Source: IDS-8 sp036381215 (GTDB taxonomy: Bacteria; Pseudomonadota; Gammaproteobacteria; Steroidobacterales; Woeseiaceae). Taken from it: a stretch of 52,718 nt of DNA. Under the pieces are notes generated by a model, which was not told the origin of the DNA, did not search any database, and saw only the letters and a program-made list of their open reading frames with translations. Position numbers and translations under genes: made by a program. Location of the stretch: NCBI GenBank assembly GCA_036381215.1, contig DASVDF010000149.1, positions 1 through 52,718 of the forward strand, written 5' to 3'. Shown piece by piece: positions 16,339 to 26,005 of this stretch. How positions within the stretch are numbered: the stretch's first letter is position 1; each line of letters starts with the position of its first letter.

Positions 16339-18944
16339 TCAGGCCCCGTCGCCGGGCCGCCTCTGGGAACCCGTCCCGACTCATCACGCATTTGCTCGCC
16401 GGAAGCCAGGCGAGTCGCAACGGAGGCCGCCGCAGCACCGCGCGCCGCGTCACCCCGTTGCCGGTAGCTGTGCGCAAGACGCCGCCATTGACCAGCGCCG
16501 CCCAGGGGCGATTCGGGCAATCGTGCGTTCCGGAGCAGCAGCGCGAAATTCGCGGGCCGGGTCTCAACGTGCAGCTTTGCGGCCGTCGAGTACTCGATGA
16601 GCATGTTGTCGTCGGTATTGACGGACACATCTTTGGTCATTTCGGCGATGGCCGCACGATCCATCAGGTATAGCGAAATCAGGTCGATCGGCGAATCCAC
16701 GCCTGCCCTGCTCAACTCGGCAGCTACCGAGGGCTGGCCCAGCAGGCGTATCGCCGCACGTTCGGCCGGTCGCAGCGGCGATTCCGAGCCGATCAGGACG
16801 AGATCGTTGTAATCGATGGTCGAATACACGGCGACGTACGGAAAGACTTCCGCAAAAGTCTTCAACACTACCCTGAGGTCGCGGCTGTCCATGCCGTAGA
16901 TCGGCACCCACTGCGACCAGGCGCCTCCCGGTTTCAGCCGCGACTTGCCGATCTCGAGGAACTCGCGTGTGAAGAGATTCGCCACGCCGGAGATCCACGG
17001 ATTCGACGGCTCACTGATTACGATGTCGTAACTCTCGGGCTCCGCCAAAAGGAGATGATTGCGTGCGTCGTTGTACACGAGATCGACGCGCGGATCGGAC
17101 AGCACCGAGTGGTTCCAGGCGGCAAAAAATCGTGCGGCGCGCTCCATGGCCGGCTCCAGCTCGACGATCCGCAGCCGCTCTACCTCCGGCAGGAGGGAGG
17201 CAGACCCCGCCGTGACGCCGGACGCCAGCCCTATCACGAGCACATCCTCGGGCCGCGGAACGAACTGCATCGGGAGGAGCGAAAGAAGCACCTGGGTGGG
17301 CATGTCGTCAGTGGTCGAGGCATCGACCTTGCCGTTGACCGCGAGCCAGCGATGTGCAGATCCCTTGTATCGGGCCACCGTCACGACGCTCGAAAGTCCC
17401 TCTTCGTAAAAGACGAGGTCGTACGGAGCCACGCTGTAGCGCAGGATTCCTTCGCGGCTGTGGTCCTGGAAGCTTGCAGCGTATTGATACAGTCCGGCCG
17501 TCATCAGCAACGGATCCCAGGGCGGCCGACGTGTGAGGAACAGGAGTGCAAGCCCGGCCAGCGTCATCGCCGCGGCCGTTCGCAACACCGCGGCGCGACG
17601 GCCGTGGAAGGATCGGCCGGCCTGGAGGACGAGCACGCCCGCCGCGAGCAGGCCGCCGGCAGCGGCCACGAACACGGTGCCCTGCACCCCAAGGACCGGC
17701 AGCATGACGAAACCGGCGAGAAAAGCGCCCGCCGCGCCCCCGAGTGCATTGATGCCGTAGACGATGCCGACCGGGCGCCCGAGCCCCTGTCCATAGCCCA
17801 CCACGGCACGCGCCGCTATCGGGAAGCGCAGACCCATGAGAACCGCGGGTGGCGTCATGACCAGCCCGCCGAGCAACAGGGACACCCACCAGAGCGCTTC
17901 CGGACGCTGCCCCGCGCCCAGCTCGTCGAACAGGTGTACGTACCAGAATGGGAGCTCCGGGTAGAGATACATCGTGGCGCACGCAAGTGCCGCGACGGCA
18001 GTCTCGACGAGCGCGAACGCATACAGCAGGCGCCGGCGTCCGCCCGTACTCGAAACGCGGTCCGCCAGCGGCCCTCCGAGCTTGCCGCCCCATGCAATAC
18101 CGATCAGGAACGCGATGAGCATCACAGCGAAGGTATACGTCGAGCTGCCGAGGATGAGGGCGAGCAGGCGCGTCCAGGCCACTTCGTAGGCGAGTGCCGA
18201 GAAACCGGCGAGGCCGATTGCCGTGCACACGGAGACCATGACGGGCTGCCGCGGCTCACGGCCTCCCGGGTCGTCGGCGAGCCTGCGAGCGTGTTCCGGC
18301 GCCCGCCTGTCCAGCGAGATGGCGGCCGCTCCGAGCAGCAGGTTGGCCGCGACCGCCAGCAGGGTGGTGCGCAGCATTCCGAGGTGCGGGAGGAGCAGGA
18401 ACCCGCATATCCAGACACCGGCTACGGCCCCGAATGTGTTCGCCGCATACAGAGAGCCGATGCGGCGGCCCGCGGAACCGAATCGCTGAGTGGCGAACCG
18501 GGCGAGCAGCGGCAGTGTCGCGCCCATCGCCGAGGTCGGCAGCAACAGCAGGGCACCCGTGAGCACGAATTGCACGAACCCGAAGACCGCCGGTCCTGGC
18601 TCCGTCGCCCGCCATACGGCCAGGTATACGGGAGTGACGGCGACCAGCAGGAAAGGAAAAACCAGTGCGTACAGCCCGATGCCGAGCTCCAGGACGCCGT
18701 ACACGGCCAGCGGACACCGCAGGCGGTCGGCATAGCGAGCCATGGAGAAGCCGCCGGCGGCCAGCCCCCCCATGAACGACGCGAGCAAGGTCGAGACGGC
18801 ATACGTGGACGTACCGAACACGAGCTGCAGCTCGCGCGCCCACAAGAGCTGGTAGGCAAGGGCCGTGGTGCCGGAAACGAAGAACAGCGCGAGCAGGATC
18901 CGGAACGATCCAGCCGCCGGCCGCTTTGCGGCCGGTTCATTCAT
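16317..18944 (-). CDS. membrane-fused spermidine-synthase-like protein
   Basis: An 875-residue protein in two parts. Residues 1 to about 480 form many hydrophobic helices (for example ILLALFFVSGTTALAYQLLWAREL and LAGFSALAYEVAWTRLLALILGSS), a transporter-like membrane domain. The C-terminal half is a class I SAM-binding fold like polyamine aminopropyltransferases. It has VLVIGLASGVTAGS as the nucleotide loop, IVELEPAM as the acidic loop, and EPSNPWISGVANLFTREF, typical of this fused family. The function of such fusions is not settled, and true spermidine synthesis is unlikely without SpeD or putrescine-site evidence. It starts 36 bases after the cytochrome gene, as the last gene of the TBDR/PQQ operon, and overlaps the aldehyde dehydrogenase tail by 22 bases. 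Confidence 0.82.
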   Translation of the reverse strand: MNEPAAKRPAAGSFRILLALFFVSGTTALAYQLLWARELQLVFGTSTYAVSTLLASFMGGLAAGGFSMARYADRLRCPLAVYGVLELGIGLYALVFPFLLVAVTPVYLAVWRATEPGPAVFGFVQFVLTGALLLLPTSAMGATLPLLARFATQRFGSAGRRIGSLYAANTFGAVAGVWICGFLLLPHLGMLRTTLLAVAANLLLGAAAISLDRRAPEHARRLADDPGGREPRQPVMVSVCTAIGLAGFSALAYEVAWTRLLALILGSSTYTFAVMLIAFLIGIAWGGKLGGPLADRVSSTGGRRRLLYAFALVETAVAALACATMYLYPELPFWYVHLFDELGAGQRPEALWWVSLLLGGLVMTPPAVLMGLRFPIAARAVVGYGQGLGRPVGIVYGINALGGAAGAFLAGFVMLPVLGVQGTVFVAAAGGLLAAGVLVLQAGRSFHGRRAAVLRTAAAMTLAGLALLFLTRRPPWDPLLMTAGLYQYAASFQDHSREGILRYSVAPYDLVFYEEGLSSVVTVARYKGSAHRWLAVNGKVDASTTDDMPTQVLLSLLPMQFVPRPEDVLVIGLASGVTAGSASLLPEVERLRIVELEPAMERAARFFAAWNHSVLSDPRVDLVYNDARNHLLLAEPESYDIVISEPSNPWISGVANLFTREFLEIGKSRLKPGGAWSQWVPIYGMDSRDLRVVLKTFAEVFPYVAVYSTIDYNDLVLIGSESPLRPAERAAIRLLGQPSVAAELSRAGVDSPIDLISLYLMDRAAIAEMTKDVSVNTDDNMLIEYSTAAKLHVETRPANFALLLRNARLPESPLGGAGQWRRLAHSYRQRGDAARGAAAASVATRLASGEQMRDESGRVPRGGPATGPDQKISDP

Positions 18945-18980
18945 GGGACTTCTCGAGCACGCAGGCCCGCGCGGAACGTT

Positions 18981-19553
18981 TCAGTTGAACATGATGGCAT
19001 CCGCCTGCTCGTCGATGACGCTCGGGTCGATGCCGGGCACTTCCTTCAAGCCGTCGAGATCACTGAATCTTCCATGCTCTTCACGCCAGTCGATGACGGC
19101 CTGGGCTTCCTCTTCGGGCAAACCGATCACCTGCACGAGATCCTTTGGCGTCGCGCTGTTGATCCATACCGCTCCCCATGCCCACTTGAGATAGCTCTTG
19201 ATCAGGCTTAGCTCCTCGGAAGTTGCCTGCGCTCCGCGTGAGACCATGTCCGAGACGATGAAATCCCATTGGTCCGGTGTCTGCCGGGGTCCTCCGAAGA
19301 TCATGTCCCAGCCATGGCATTGCGTGCAGACGGCACCCGTCGTCTGTTCGCCGGCGGCGACGAACTCTTCGGAACCCACGTCTTCGATCTCGACGCTTTC
19401 CTCCTCCGAACCAAAGGCGGTGCCGACGATGCACGCTCCAAGCGCAACGGACGCCGCGGCTCCCAGCCATCCGGCACGTGCGATACGAGCGGTCTGCTCA
19501 GAACAGCTCTCGAGCACTTTTACGCGACACTTCACAGTTCGACCCCGAGTCAT
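18981..19553 (-). CDS. exported cytochrome c-like protein with helix-hairpin-helix tail
   Basis: A 190-residue exported protein. The ATG at 19553 gives an N-terminal basic stretch and a hydrophobic segment (AGWLGAAASVALGACIVGTAF), then a linker and a single haem c site CTQCHGWDMIF. The C-terminus carries a helix-hairpin-helix-like segment (LVQVIGLPEEEAQAVIDWREEHGRFSDLDGLKEVPGI), as seen in ComEA-type proteins. A GTG at 19565 is a possible earlier start. Placed after a PQQ-type dehydrogenase, it most likely accepts electrons from it in the periplasm. Pairing one CxxCH with an HhH unit is uncommon, and the role of the HhH part is unclear. The likely distal haem ligand is not obvious. Confidence 0.75.
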   Translation of the reverse strand: MTRGRTVKCRVKVLESCSEQTARIARAGWLGAAASVALGACIVGTAFGSEEESVEIEDVGSEEFVAAGEQTTGAVCTQCHGWDMIFGGPRQTPDQWDFIVSDMVSRGAQATSEELSLIKSYLKWAWGAVWINSATPKDLVQVIGLPEEEAQAVIDWREEHGRFSDLDGLKEVPGIDPSVIDEQADAIMFN

Positions 19554-19662
19554 CCGTGGGTGCACTTTTTCCCTGCGGGCAATGGTTCACAAATAACGAG
19601 GGCGACGCAAGCCGACGGCGAGCCGCGCGCGACCCATTCCGGCGAAGCGGACCGCATGCAGC

Positions 19663-20808
19663 TCAAACGGAGATCCCGCTCCCGGACTGAGCAAGCGTCA
19701 CGCGCACGGTGAGGACGTCGCGTTTGAGTGCCCCGAGCACCAGCCGGCGCGGCAGTGACAACTCGGTCAGACCGCGCTCGGCGCCGCCGAGCGGATACTC
19801 CGCCTGCACATCCATGATGCCGTTGAAGCCCGTTTCGCGAAGCACTTCGCCATAGCGGAAGAAATCGACGATCCCCGTGCCGAGCGGCGTTTCCTCCGAG
19901 CTCCATCCCATGCCGCGGGCGAAGTGCTCGCCGGCCAGCGGCAGGGGGACCTCGTCGAGGGGATTCGCGTTGCGCCGAGGAGGGCCGCCGAAACCCCTCG
20001 GCCCCCGCGGTTGCTCCTCGACGAGCTGCGGACCCGGGAAAGGACCGCCTTGCTCGGTCAATCCACCGAGATCCTGCTTCCAGACGCGGTCCTTCCAGCT
20101 CACCGCTACTACATATGGAGCGGCCGTTCTGTACAGTGTCTCCCACATGCTGCCATGATTGGACATGTGGCCGGTATCCCAGTGCAGGCCCACGTGCCCC
20201 GGGTCGAACTCCCGCAGCACGTACAGGAGGTCCCAAACGACGCTGCCGACCGAGCTCGCACCGGAGCGGGTGTGATACATCAGCGTCGTGCCGTAGCGTT
20301 CGTTGAGTTCGACGAAGCCTTCGACCTTGCGCTTGATGGCATCTAGCTGCGGCAGAATGGGCTGGCTGAAGTCATAGCGATCCGTGCCCAGCCAGTAACG
20401 GGTGATTCCCAGGTCGGCCATGGTTCCGACCAGGCGCTGAACGTCCCGATCGACTGCGGTCTGGTTCCCGCCGCGAATCGCCTGCACATCGATGCCCTCG
20501 GCTCGCAGCGCTTTCACGAACCGCGGCAATTGCCGGCGAAGATCGGACTGCTGTACGTGAGCGCTCTCCCCGTCCTGGACCGTCACCATGAGATAGCCGC
20601 ACGAGAGCTCCCGGCACGCCTCTGCAACTTCCTTCGGCGTCCTCAGCCAGTGCAGATAGCGCGAGTAGGCGTGCAGCGGAATTCGCCGGGCAGCGCCGGG
20701 CGCGGCCGCGGGCCCCCCGGGCGTCTGTTGGGCAAAAGCGCGGTCCGTCATCATTCCGCCCACGAGAGAGGCCATCAGAGTCGAGCCGAGGAAATCCCGT
20801 CGGTTCAT
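19663..20808 (-). CDS. Tat-exported sugar phosphate isomerase/epimerase-type TIM-barrel protein
   Basis: A 381-residue protein with a twin-arginine signal (MNRRDFLGSTLMASLVGGMM, cut near AFAQ) followed by a xylose-isomerase-like TIM barrel. The fold is suggested by YHTRSG, the metal-site-like HVGLHWDTGHMSNHG, VVAVSWKDRVWK and the C-terminal GFNGIMDVQAEYPLGG. Members of this family isomerise or epimerise sugars and cyclitols, and Tat-exported versions often occur next to oxidoreductases for such compounds. The start shares an ATGA overlap with the PQQ-type dehydrogenase stop, so the two are coupled. A proline/glycine-rich insert (residues about 255-285) is unusual. The substrate is unknown. 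Confidence 0.78.
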   Translation of the reverse strand: MNRRDFLGSTLMASLVGGMMTDRAFAQQTPGGPAAAPGAARRIPLHAYSRYLHWLRTPKEVAEACRELSCGYLMVTVQDGESAHVQQSDLRRQLPRFVKALRAEGIDVQAIRGGNQTAVDRDVQRLVGTMADLGITRYWLGTDRYDFSQPILPQLDAIKRKVEGFVELNERYGTTLMYHTRSGASSVGSVVWDLLYVLREFDPGHVGLHWDTGHMSNHGSMWETLYRTAAPYVVAVSWKDRVWKQDLGGLTEQGGPFPGPQLVEEQPRGPRGFGGPPRRNANPLDEVPLPLAGEHFARGMGWSSEETPLGTGIVDFFRYGEVLRETGFNGIMDVQAEYPLGGAERGLTELSLPRRLVLGALKRDVLTVRVTLAQSGSGISV

Positions 20809-22700
20809 GGATCCATCCTCTCATCGGGAAGCGCGAAGCCCACGATTTTCGCCATGCCCGGCGGCCTCGGCGGGACGTTGAATTCTCCGTCTCCGCCGCC
20901 GGCAATGGCCACGACGTACTGCTTGCCGTCGGCACCGAGGTAGCTCATCGGCGTACTGCGCACGTTGAGGTCGAGGAACGCGGACCAGAGCTCCTTGCCG
21001 GTCGCGGAGTCGAACGCCCGGAACCTCGCATCGTTCGAGGCACCGATAAATACGAGTCCGCCGGCTGTGGCCAGCGGGCCACCGGCTGCCGTGGCCGTAC
21101 CCGTTCCCGTGATACCGCGCTCCGTGAGGCCCGCGTATTCGCCCACCGGAACCCGCCACACGATATCGCCGGTGGCCGTGTCGATGGCGTAAAGCTCCGA
21201 CCACGGCGGCTCGTTGCAGGGATAACCGTCAGGCGCGACGTAATAGCTCGTCGGGATCTTCGTCTTGCCGAACGACGGCAGTCCCTCCGACACCCGGGTC
21301 TGCAGCTGCGCGAGGACTCCGATGTGCCGCACGTTGACGAACAGCAGCCGCCGCTCGTCGTCTACGGCGACACCGCCCCAGCTCCCGCCGCCTTCGGATC
21401 CGGGGAAAACCAGGCTGGGCAGCATGCCGTACGGCGTGAACGGACCGGCCTGCACGGAGCGATCGTAGAGCTCCGTGCAGTACTTCGTGTGCTCCTCGGT
21501 ATAGTCATCCCATACTTCGTCGCGATCCATGGAGCTCCGCGCCAGCGGTACGGGTTTCACCGGAAACGGCTGGGTCGGCCAGGCTTCGTCTCCCGGGGCA
21601 TCGAAGGCCGGGACCGGCCTTTCCTCGACACCCCAGATGGGCTCGCCGGTCAGTCGATTCAGAACGAACAGGTGGCCCTGCTTCGTCATCTGGGCGACGG
21701 AGGGCACCGGCTTGCCATCGGGGTATGTAAAGAGCAGGCCGGGGGGAGAATTGGCGTCGTAGTCGTAGACGTCGTGGTGAGCATTCTGGAAGAACCAGGC
21801 CAATTCGCCGGTGTCGGCATGCAAGGCGAGGGTTCCGGCGGCGTACAGGTTCTTTCCGGGGCGTGAGCCGGCAAAGTTCTGGTCTCTGGCGTTGCTCAGC
21901 GGGAGATAGACCATGCCGTTTTCTTCATCCACGGTCATGGCCACCCAGACGCCCGCGGTAACCCGGTCCTGCCAGCCGTTCAGCCCCCAGGTGCCGAAGT
22001 TCTCTTCGCCGGGCCGCGGTATGAGATGGAAGCGCCACAACATCTCGCCGGTGATCAGATCGAACGCCCGCGGATCGCCGGGCATGCCGTAGCGCCCCTG
22101 CCCATTGGTCCTGCCGGCCACAATTGCCGTGTTCTTGTAGATGGCCGGCGGGCCTCCGACTCGAAATTCGTCGTCATACGTGTCGGAAAACCCGGTGGTC
22201 AGGTTCACAACCCCTGCAGGGCCGGGGACCACCTCACCCGTCGCGGCGTCGAGCTGCACCAGGAATCCGTCTTCAGTGCCCAGCACGATCCGCGGCGCGT
22301 TCTCGCTCGTGCCGCCCCAATAAGAAATGCCCCTGTTGGCGACGGACGTGTCCTTCCCCAGAGCGGAAATACCGCGCAAGTCCGTTGACCAGACTTCCTC
22401 ACCGGTGGTCGCCTCGATTGCCGTGATGGTCGTAAACCGGTTCCTGGGAAAGTACACCAGGTTGTCGACCATGATGGGTGTCGTGTTGTACCCGCGGCGT
22501 CCCGGTTCCGGCTCTATCTCATACACCCAGGCGACTTTCAGGTCCGAGACGTTCTCGGGCGTCACCTCGGTAAGAGGCGAATACTTCGCGCTGCCATAGT
22601 TGCTGGTGCTTGGCCAATCGGTTGCGCTCTGCGCCCGGAGTGAGGGCGCGATCAGCAACCCGGCCACGAAAATCGACAATCCCTTTCCTGCGTTGGTCAT
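20805..22700 (-). CDS. PQQ-dependent dehydrogenase, quinoprotein glucose dehydrogenase-like
   Basis: A 631-residue beta-propeller quinoprotein that would oxidise an alcohol or sugar in the periplasm and pass electrons to a cytochrome or quinone. The chosen ATG at 22700 gives the signal peptide MTNAGKGLSIFVAGLLIAPSLRAQ; in-frame starts at 22718 and 22778 are possible but longer than needed. Propeller-blade repeats are visible as TTGEEVWSTDLRG, TGEMLWRF, TGELAWFFQNAHHDVYDYD and TGKELWSAFLDL. No cytochrome domain is fused, which fits the separate haem protein at 18981. It lies in an operon with the TBDR upstream and the coupled TIM-barrel gene downstream. Genes for PQQ synthesis are not in the window. 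Confidence 0.87.
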   Translation of the reverse strand: MTNAGKGLSIFVAGLLIAPSLRAQSATDWPSTSNYGSAKYSPLTEVTPENVSDLKVAWVYEIEPEPGRRGYNTTPIMVDNLVYFPRNRFTTITAIEATTGEEVWSTDLRGISALGKDTSVANRGISYWGGTSENAPRIVLGTEDGFLVQLDAATGEVVPGPAGVVNLTTGFSDTYDDEFRVGGPPAIYKNTAIVAGRTNGQGRYGMPGDPRAFDLITGEMLWRFHLIPRPGEENFGTWGLNGWQDRVTAGVWVAMTVDEENGMVYLPLSNARDQNFAGSRPGKNLYAAGTLALHADTGELAWFFQNAHHDVYDYDANSPPGLLFTYPDGKPVPSVAQMTKQGHLFVLNRLTGEPIWGVEERPVPAFDAPGDEAWPTQPFPVKPVPLARSSMDRDEVWDDYTEEHTKYCTELYDRSVQAGPFTPYGMLPSLVFPGSEGGGSWGGVAVDDERRLLFVNVRHIGVLAQLQTRVSEGLPSFGKTKIPTSYYVAPDGYPCNEPPWSELYAIDTATGDIVWRVPVGEYAGLTERGITGTGTATAAGGPLATAGGLVFIGASNDARFRAFDSATGKELWSAFLDLNVRSTPMSYLGADGKQYVVAIAGGGDGEFNVPPRPPGMAKIVGFALPDERMDP

Positions 22701-22816
22701 CGTTCGTTCCCGATTCATTTCCCGGCCGATCCCTGCGGGCGCCGATGAGCTCGCCGCAAACGCTTCCACTCTCTTCACACTTCCTCAACAGACAGCGCCC
22801 CGAAGAGCGCTATCTC

Positions 22817-22837
22817 GGTGCCGGGGATCCTGGCACC
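22817..22837 (-). terminator. hairpin between TBDR and PQQ-type gene
   Basis: Directly after the TBDR stop, GGTGCC and GGCACC form a 6-bp stem around a 9-base loop. There is no T run, so it is more likely an mRNA-stabilising or partial attenuation structure than a full terminator. The two genes are 140 bases apart and may still be cotranscribed. Confidence 0.3.
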
Positions 22838-22840
22838 CGC

Positions 22841-25687
22841 TCATTCCCAGCTCTTGCTCACCTCCAGGCGCACCATGCGACCGAACGGGTTGTGTACGGA
22901 CGGATCGATGGCGTCCTCTTCGTGCAGGACAATCGGCGGGTCCTTGTCGAAAACGTTCTGGATTCCCAGCGTCGTCCTGAGCCCGGACCACCAGGCGCCG
23001 TCCTCCGGCGTACGGTACGTAACGCTGGCGTCGAGGGTCGTCCAGGTGTCGACTTCCTGGTCCGGCAACTGGGCACCGTCGATTCGCGGCGTCTGGTCGT
23101 TCGTGTAACCGCCCTCGATCCTCGCCGTAAGCGAGGCCGTCCAGTTCTCGTACAACCAGCCGAGACGCGCGTTGGCTCGGAGCGAAGTTTGCCAGCCGAT
23201 GCGGTCCAGCACGGAGAAGCGCTGGCCGCCGGAGATCAGCGTTCGGTCGAGGTCCAGAATCTTGGCCACGTTCACGCGCGCGTCCCACACGCCCACCGCG
23301 GTGTCCCAGCCGTAGGATGTCTGGAAGTCGATGCCGTTCTGGTCGAGTGAACCTACGTTCTGCACGCCGCGGTCGATCACGGCGACGGTTTCACAATCGC
23401 CCGGCCCTCCCGCGAAACGCGTGCCCGGCAGTGCGAGCCACTGCGTCAGAACGGGGCTGTACGTGCTCAGGTCACCGTCCACGCAGCCCGGCGGCTGCGT
23501 GTACGTGTAGATGTAGGGAGCATAGATCGCGCGATTTTCGGCCGAGCTGAGGGCTGTCTCCCAGTTTGGCAGCTCTTCGATGCGGTCCGTGTACGCGATA
23601 TCGTAGTATGTGAACTGGAACGCCAGTCCGTCGAGCTGGGGAGGCGCGTAGTCCACGCCGATCGACCACATTTCGGCCGTCTCCGGCCCAAGGCTGGGCG
23701 TTCTGCCACCGCGAGTGAAGATGTCGGTTTCACCGCTGGCTGGGTTCGTGATCGGAATGTCCAGGCCGGGAGCGACGCTGATGACATCGCGGGTCAGCGT
23801 GCTGTTCACACCCGAATTGACCTGCGTCAGCGTAGGCGCGCGGAAGGCCTGGCCATAGCTGCCGCGGAAACTCAGGCTGTCATTGACATCCCAGGTCAGA
23901 CCCAGCCGCGGGTTCGTCGTGGACCCGAAGTCGGAGTAGTCATCCCGACGCACCGCGGCGCTCAACGCGATCCGCTGTGCGCCCGGAAGATCAGCGAGCA
24001 GGGGTGCATAGATTTCCGCAAACGCCGAGGTCACCTGGCGATCGATGGCCGTGTCGCGCAGCCAGTAGTTCCTCTTGTCGTAGTAGCGAACCGTCTGGTC
24101 CAGCCCCAGCCAGTGATTGCCATCTGTGTACTCGCCCCCGACGGACAGGCGCATGGTGCCGGCCGGAAGCTCGACCACCGGGCCTTCGATGCGGGCATTG
24201 ATACCGGTCAGGTCCTGGTCGCCGCGGCGGAAGGTCATGCCGATCAGGTGCTCGCTCATGCCGGGCTGCGGTGTCGTCAGATAGGGATTGAACCACTCCG
24301 GATTGTTTTCGTAATCCGCATAGTTGCGATAACCCTCTGGAGTGCCCGCCGGGTCGTCGGTCAACGCGGCGTTGTTCCGCTCCGGGCGGTAGATATCCAG
24401 CCCGTCGGTACGGCCGTAGAATGCCGACGCGCTCAACTGCCACTCACCGATATCCTTCTGCACATCCAGGTAGAAGTTCCGGGTCGTTGCGTAAGGCTGG
24501 GAGAGCCAGGTAAAGCCCCTCTCAGCCGTGTTGATGTAGATTGAATAGCTGCCGCCGGACGGGTTCAGTCCCGGAATGTAGTAGGGGCTGTCCGGGGAAA
24601 TGGTTATCGGCAGGATGCCAAGCGTCACGTTCCTCGATTCGCGCCGGCTGACGAGCCCCGTGAATGCCAGCGTGAGCGTGTCGCTGACATCGAGCCGGCC
24701 ACGCAGAAAAGCACCGGTCCGCTTCATCGAAGCGATGTAGTTCTCGTAGTCCGCCGAGTCGCCGAATTCGGGCTCCGTAGCGAGGACCTCGTCCAGCGTA
24801 GGACGCGACAGGCCGGTGATCGGATCGGTCACGCCCGTAAAGTTTTCGGGAATGCCGTACAGAATATTGTCTACCTCGATCAGGCCGGCATGGCCGGGGG
24901 TCGGGGTCCTGCCGGTCACGCGATAGTCGCCGCCGCCGTAAGCCCTGAGATCCTCCCTCAGGTAGCCGCGCTCAGTGCGCCGCATGGCGCTCTGGTCCTC
25001 GTAGCTCAAACCAAACATGATGTTGGCGCTGTCCCAGTTGTGACCCGCCACCATCTCGATCTTGCTGGTGTCGTACGCGCCACCCTGCCGGCTGGCGGTG
25101 ATGCTCAGGCCCTCGAAGTCATCGCGCATGATGAAATTGACGACGCCCGCCACCGCATCGGATCCGTACACCGCCGAGGCGCCGTCGAGGACCACTTCCA
25201 CGCGCTCGATGGCGGCAAATGGAATCGCGTTCGGGTCGGCCCCTACCTCGGACACGCCCTGACCCGCCAAACGGTGACCGTTCAGCAGCATCAGGCTCGC
25301 GTTGCCGCCGAGGCCGCGGAGGTTCAGACCGCCGCTGCTGCTGTCGTTGCCGCCGTCGGGGGTGGCCACACCGGAGCCGATCTGGGAACCCTGCGGCAGG
25401 TTGGCCAGGATCTGAGCCGGATCGCGGGCGGGGGACTCGAGCAGCTCCACGCGGGACAACTCGATGGTCTGCGAGCCTACCGGTGCAACACCGCGGATGC
25501 CGGTGCCCGTCGCGGTTCCCTGAACGACGATCTCCTCGATGCCGCGGTCGGGTCCCTGATTCTGCTCGCTGTCCTCTTCAGCCTGCTGTGCGCTCGCCAG
25601 TCCCGGCGACACGAGCAATGCAGCCGAGCACAACTGCAAGGCAGTACGCCGCAATGCGATTTGCACAACCCTATTGAATGTCCTCAT
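22841..25687 (-). CDS. TonB-dependent outer-membrane receptor
   Basis: A 948-residue receptor for energised uptake across the outer membrane. It has a signal peptide ending in LASAQQ, a plug domain (IEEIVVQGT as TonB-box-like start, LRGLGGNASLMLLNGHRL, IERVEVVLDGASAVYGSDAVAGVVNF) and a long beta-barrel ending in LEVSKSWE. The plug type with VVLDGASAVYGSDA is common in receptors of sphingomonads and marine gammaproteobacteria for organic substrates. The ATG at 25687 or the GTG at 25696 may be the start; a strong GGGAGAGGGGG lies just upstream. It heads the operon with the PQQ-type dehydrogenase and TIM-barrel protein and probably imports their substrate. It belongs to a different subtype from the receptors at 30114 and 50350. 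Confidence 0.92.
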   Translation of the reverse strand: MRTFNRVVQIALRRTALQLCSAALLVSPGLASAQQAEEDSEQNQGPDRGIEEIVVQGTATGTGIRGVAPVGSQTIELSRVELLESPARDPAQILANLPQGSQIGSGVATPDGGNDSSSGGLNLRGLGGNASLMLLNGHRLAGQGVSEVGADPNAIPFAAIERVEVVLDGASAVYGSDAVAGVVNFIMRDDFEGLSITASRQGGAYDTSKIEMVAGHNWDSANIMFGLSYEDQSAMRRTERGYLREDLRAYGGGDYRVTGRTPTPGHAGLIEVDNILYGIPENFTGVTDPITGLSRPTLDEVLATEPEFGDSADYENYIASMKRTGAFLRGRLDVSDTLTLAFTGLVSRRESRNVTLGILPITISPDSPYYIPGLNPSGGSYSIYINTAERGFTWLSQPYATTRNFYLDVQKDIGEWQLSASAFYGRTDGLDIYRPERNNAALTDDPAGTPEGYRNYADYENNPEWFNPYLTTPQPGMSEHLIGMTFRRGDQDLTGINARIEGPVVELPAGTMRLSVGGEYTDGNHWLGLDQTVRYYDKRNYWLRDTAIDRQVTSAFAEIYAPLLADLPGAQRIALSAAVRRDDYSDFGSTTNPRLGLTWDVNDSLSFRGSYGQAFRAPTLTQVNSGVNSTLTRDVISVAPGLDIPITNPASGETDIFTRGGRTPSLGPETAEMWSIGVDYAPPQLDGLAFQFTYYDIAYTDRIEELPNWETALSSAENRAIYAPYIYTYTQPPGCVDGDLSTYSPVLTQWLALPGTRFAGGPGDCETVAVIDRGVQNVGSLDQNGIDFQTSYGWDTAVGVWDARVNVAKILDLDRTLISGGQRFSVLDRIGWQTSLRANARLGWLYENWTASLTARIEGGYTNDQTPRIDGAQLPDQEVDTWTTLDASVTYRTPEDGAWWSGLRTTLGIQNVFDKDPPIVLHEEDAIDPSVHNPFGRMVRLEVSKSWE

Positions 25688-26005
25688 AGCGGTCACACCC
25701 CCTCTCCCTTCACGGCAAGTACTCTCAACACCGCGATCGGTACCTGTATGCAGGATCGATCCATCTCGTGGGATTGATTACCAAGCCCGGGAGCTTATCG
25801 GGGGCAAAGTGCAGTGACAGTGGTCTGGAATGAATCAGGAATTGTCCCCATGCGCACACATCCACCACCGGCATAACCTGTTCCCGCGGCACTCCGTCGT
25901 CGCACACATGAACGTAATCGTCGAGCAGTGCTCACAGGACACAACGCTTGTACAGTTTCAACCATGTCGCTTTTCCTGGTCCGGCGCATACAATCCCGAC
26001 GGATA
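25688..26005. promoter_or_regulatory. 318-bp divergent promoter region (TBDR operon / MFS)
   Basis: No gene is seen. The spacer separates the divergent TBDR operon and the MFS transporter gene, so it likely holds both promoters and possibly the binding site of the AraC-type regulator encoded at 27364-28308. I cannot identify paired -35/-10 boxes or an AraC-type direct repeat with confidence. Confidence 0.35.

Noticed and set aside
16317..18944. A working spermidine synthase (speE).
   Set aside because: The large membrane domain and the operon context with periplasmic oxidation do not fit polyamine synthesis; only the SAM-binding fold is shared.
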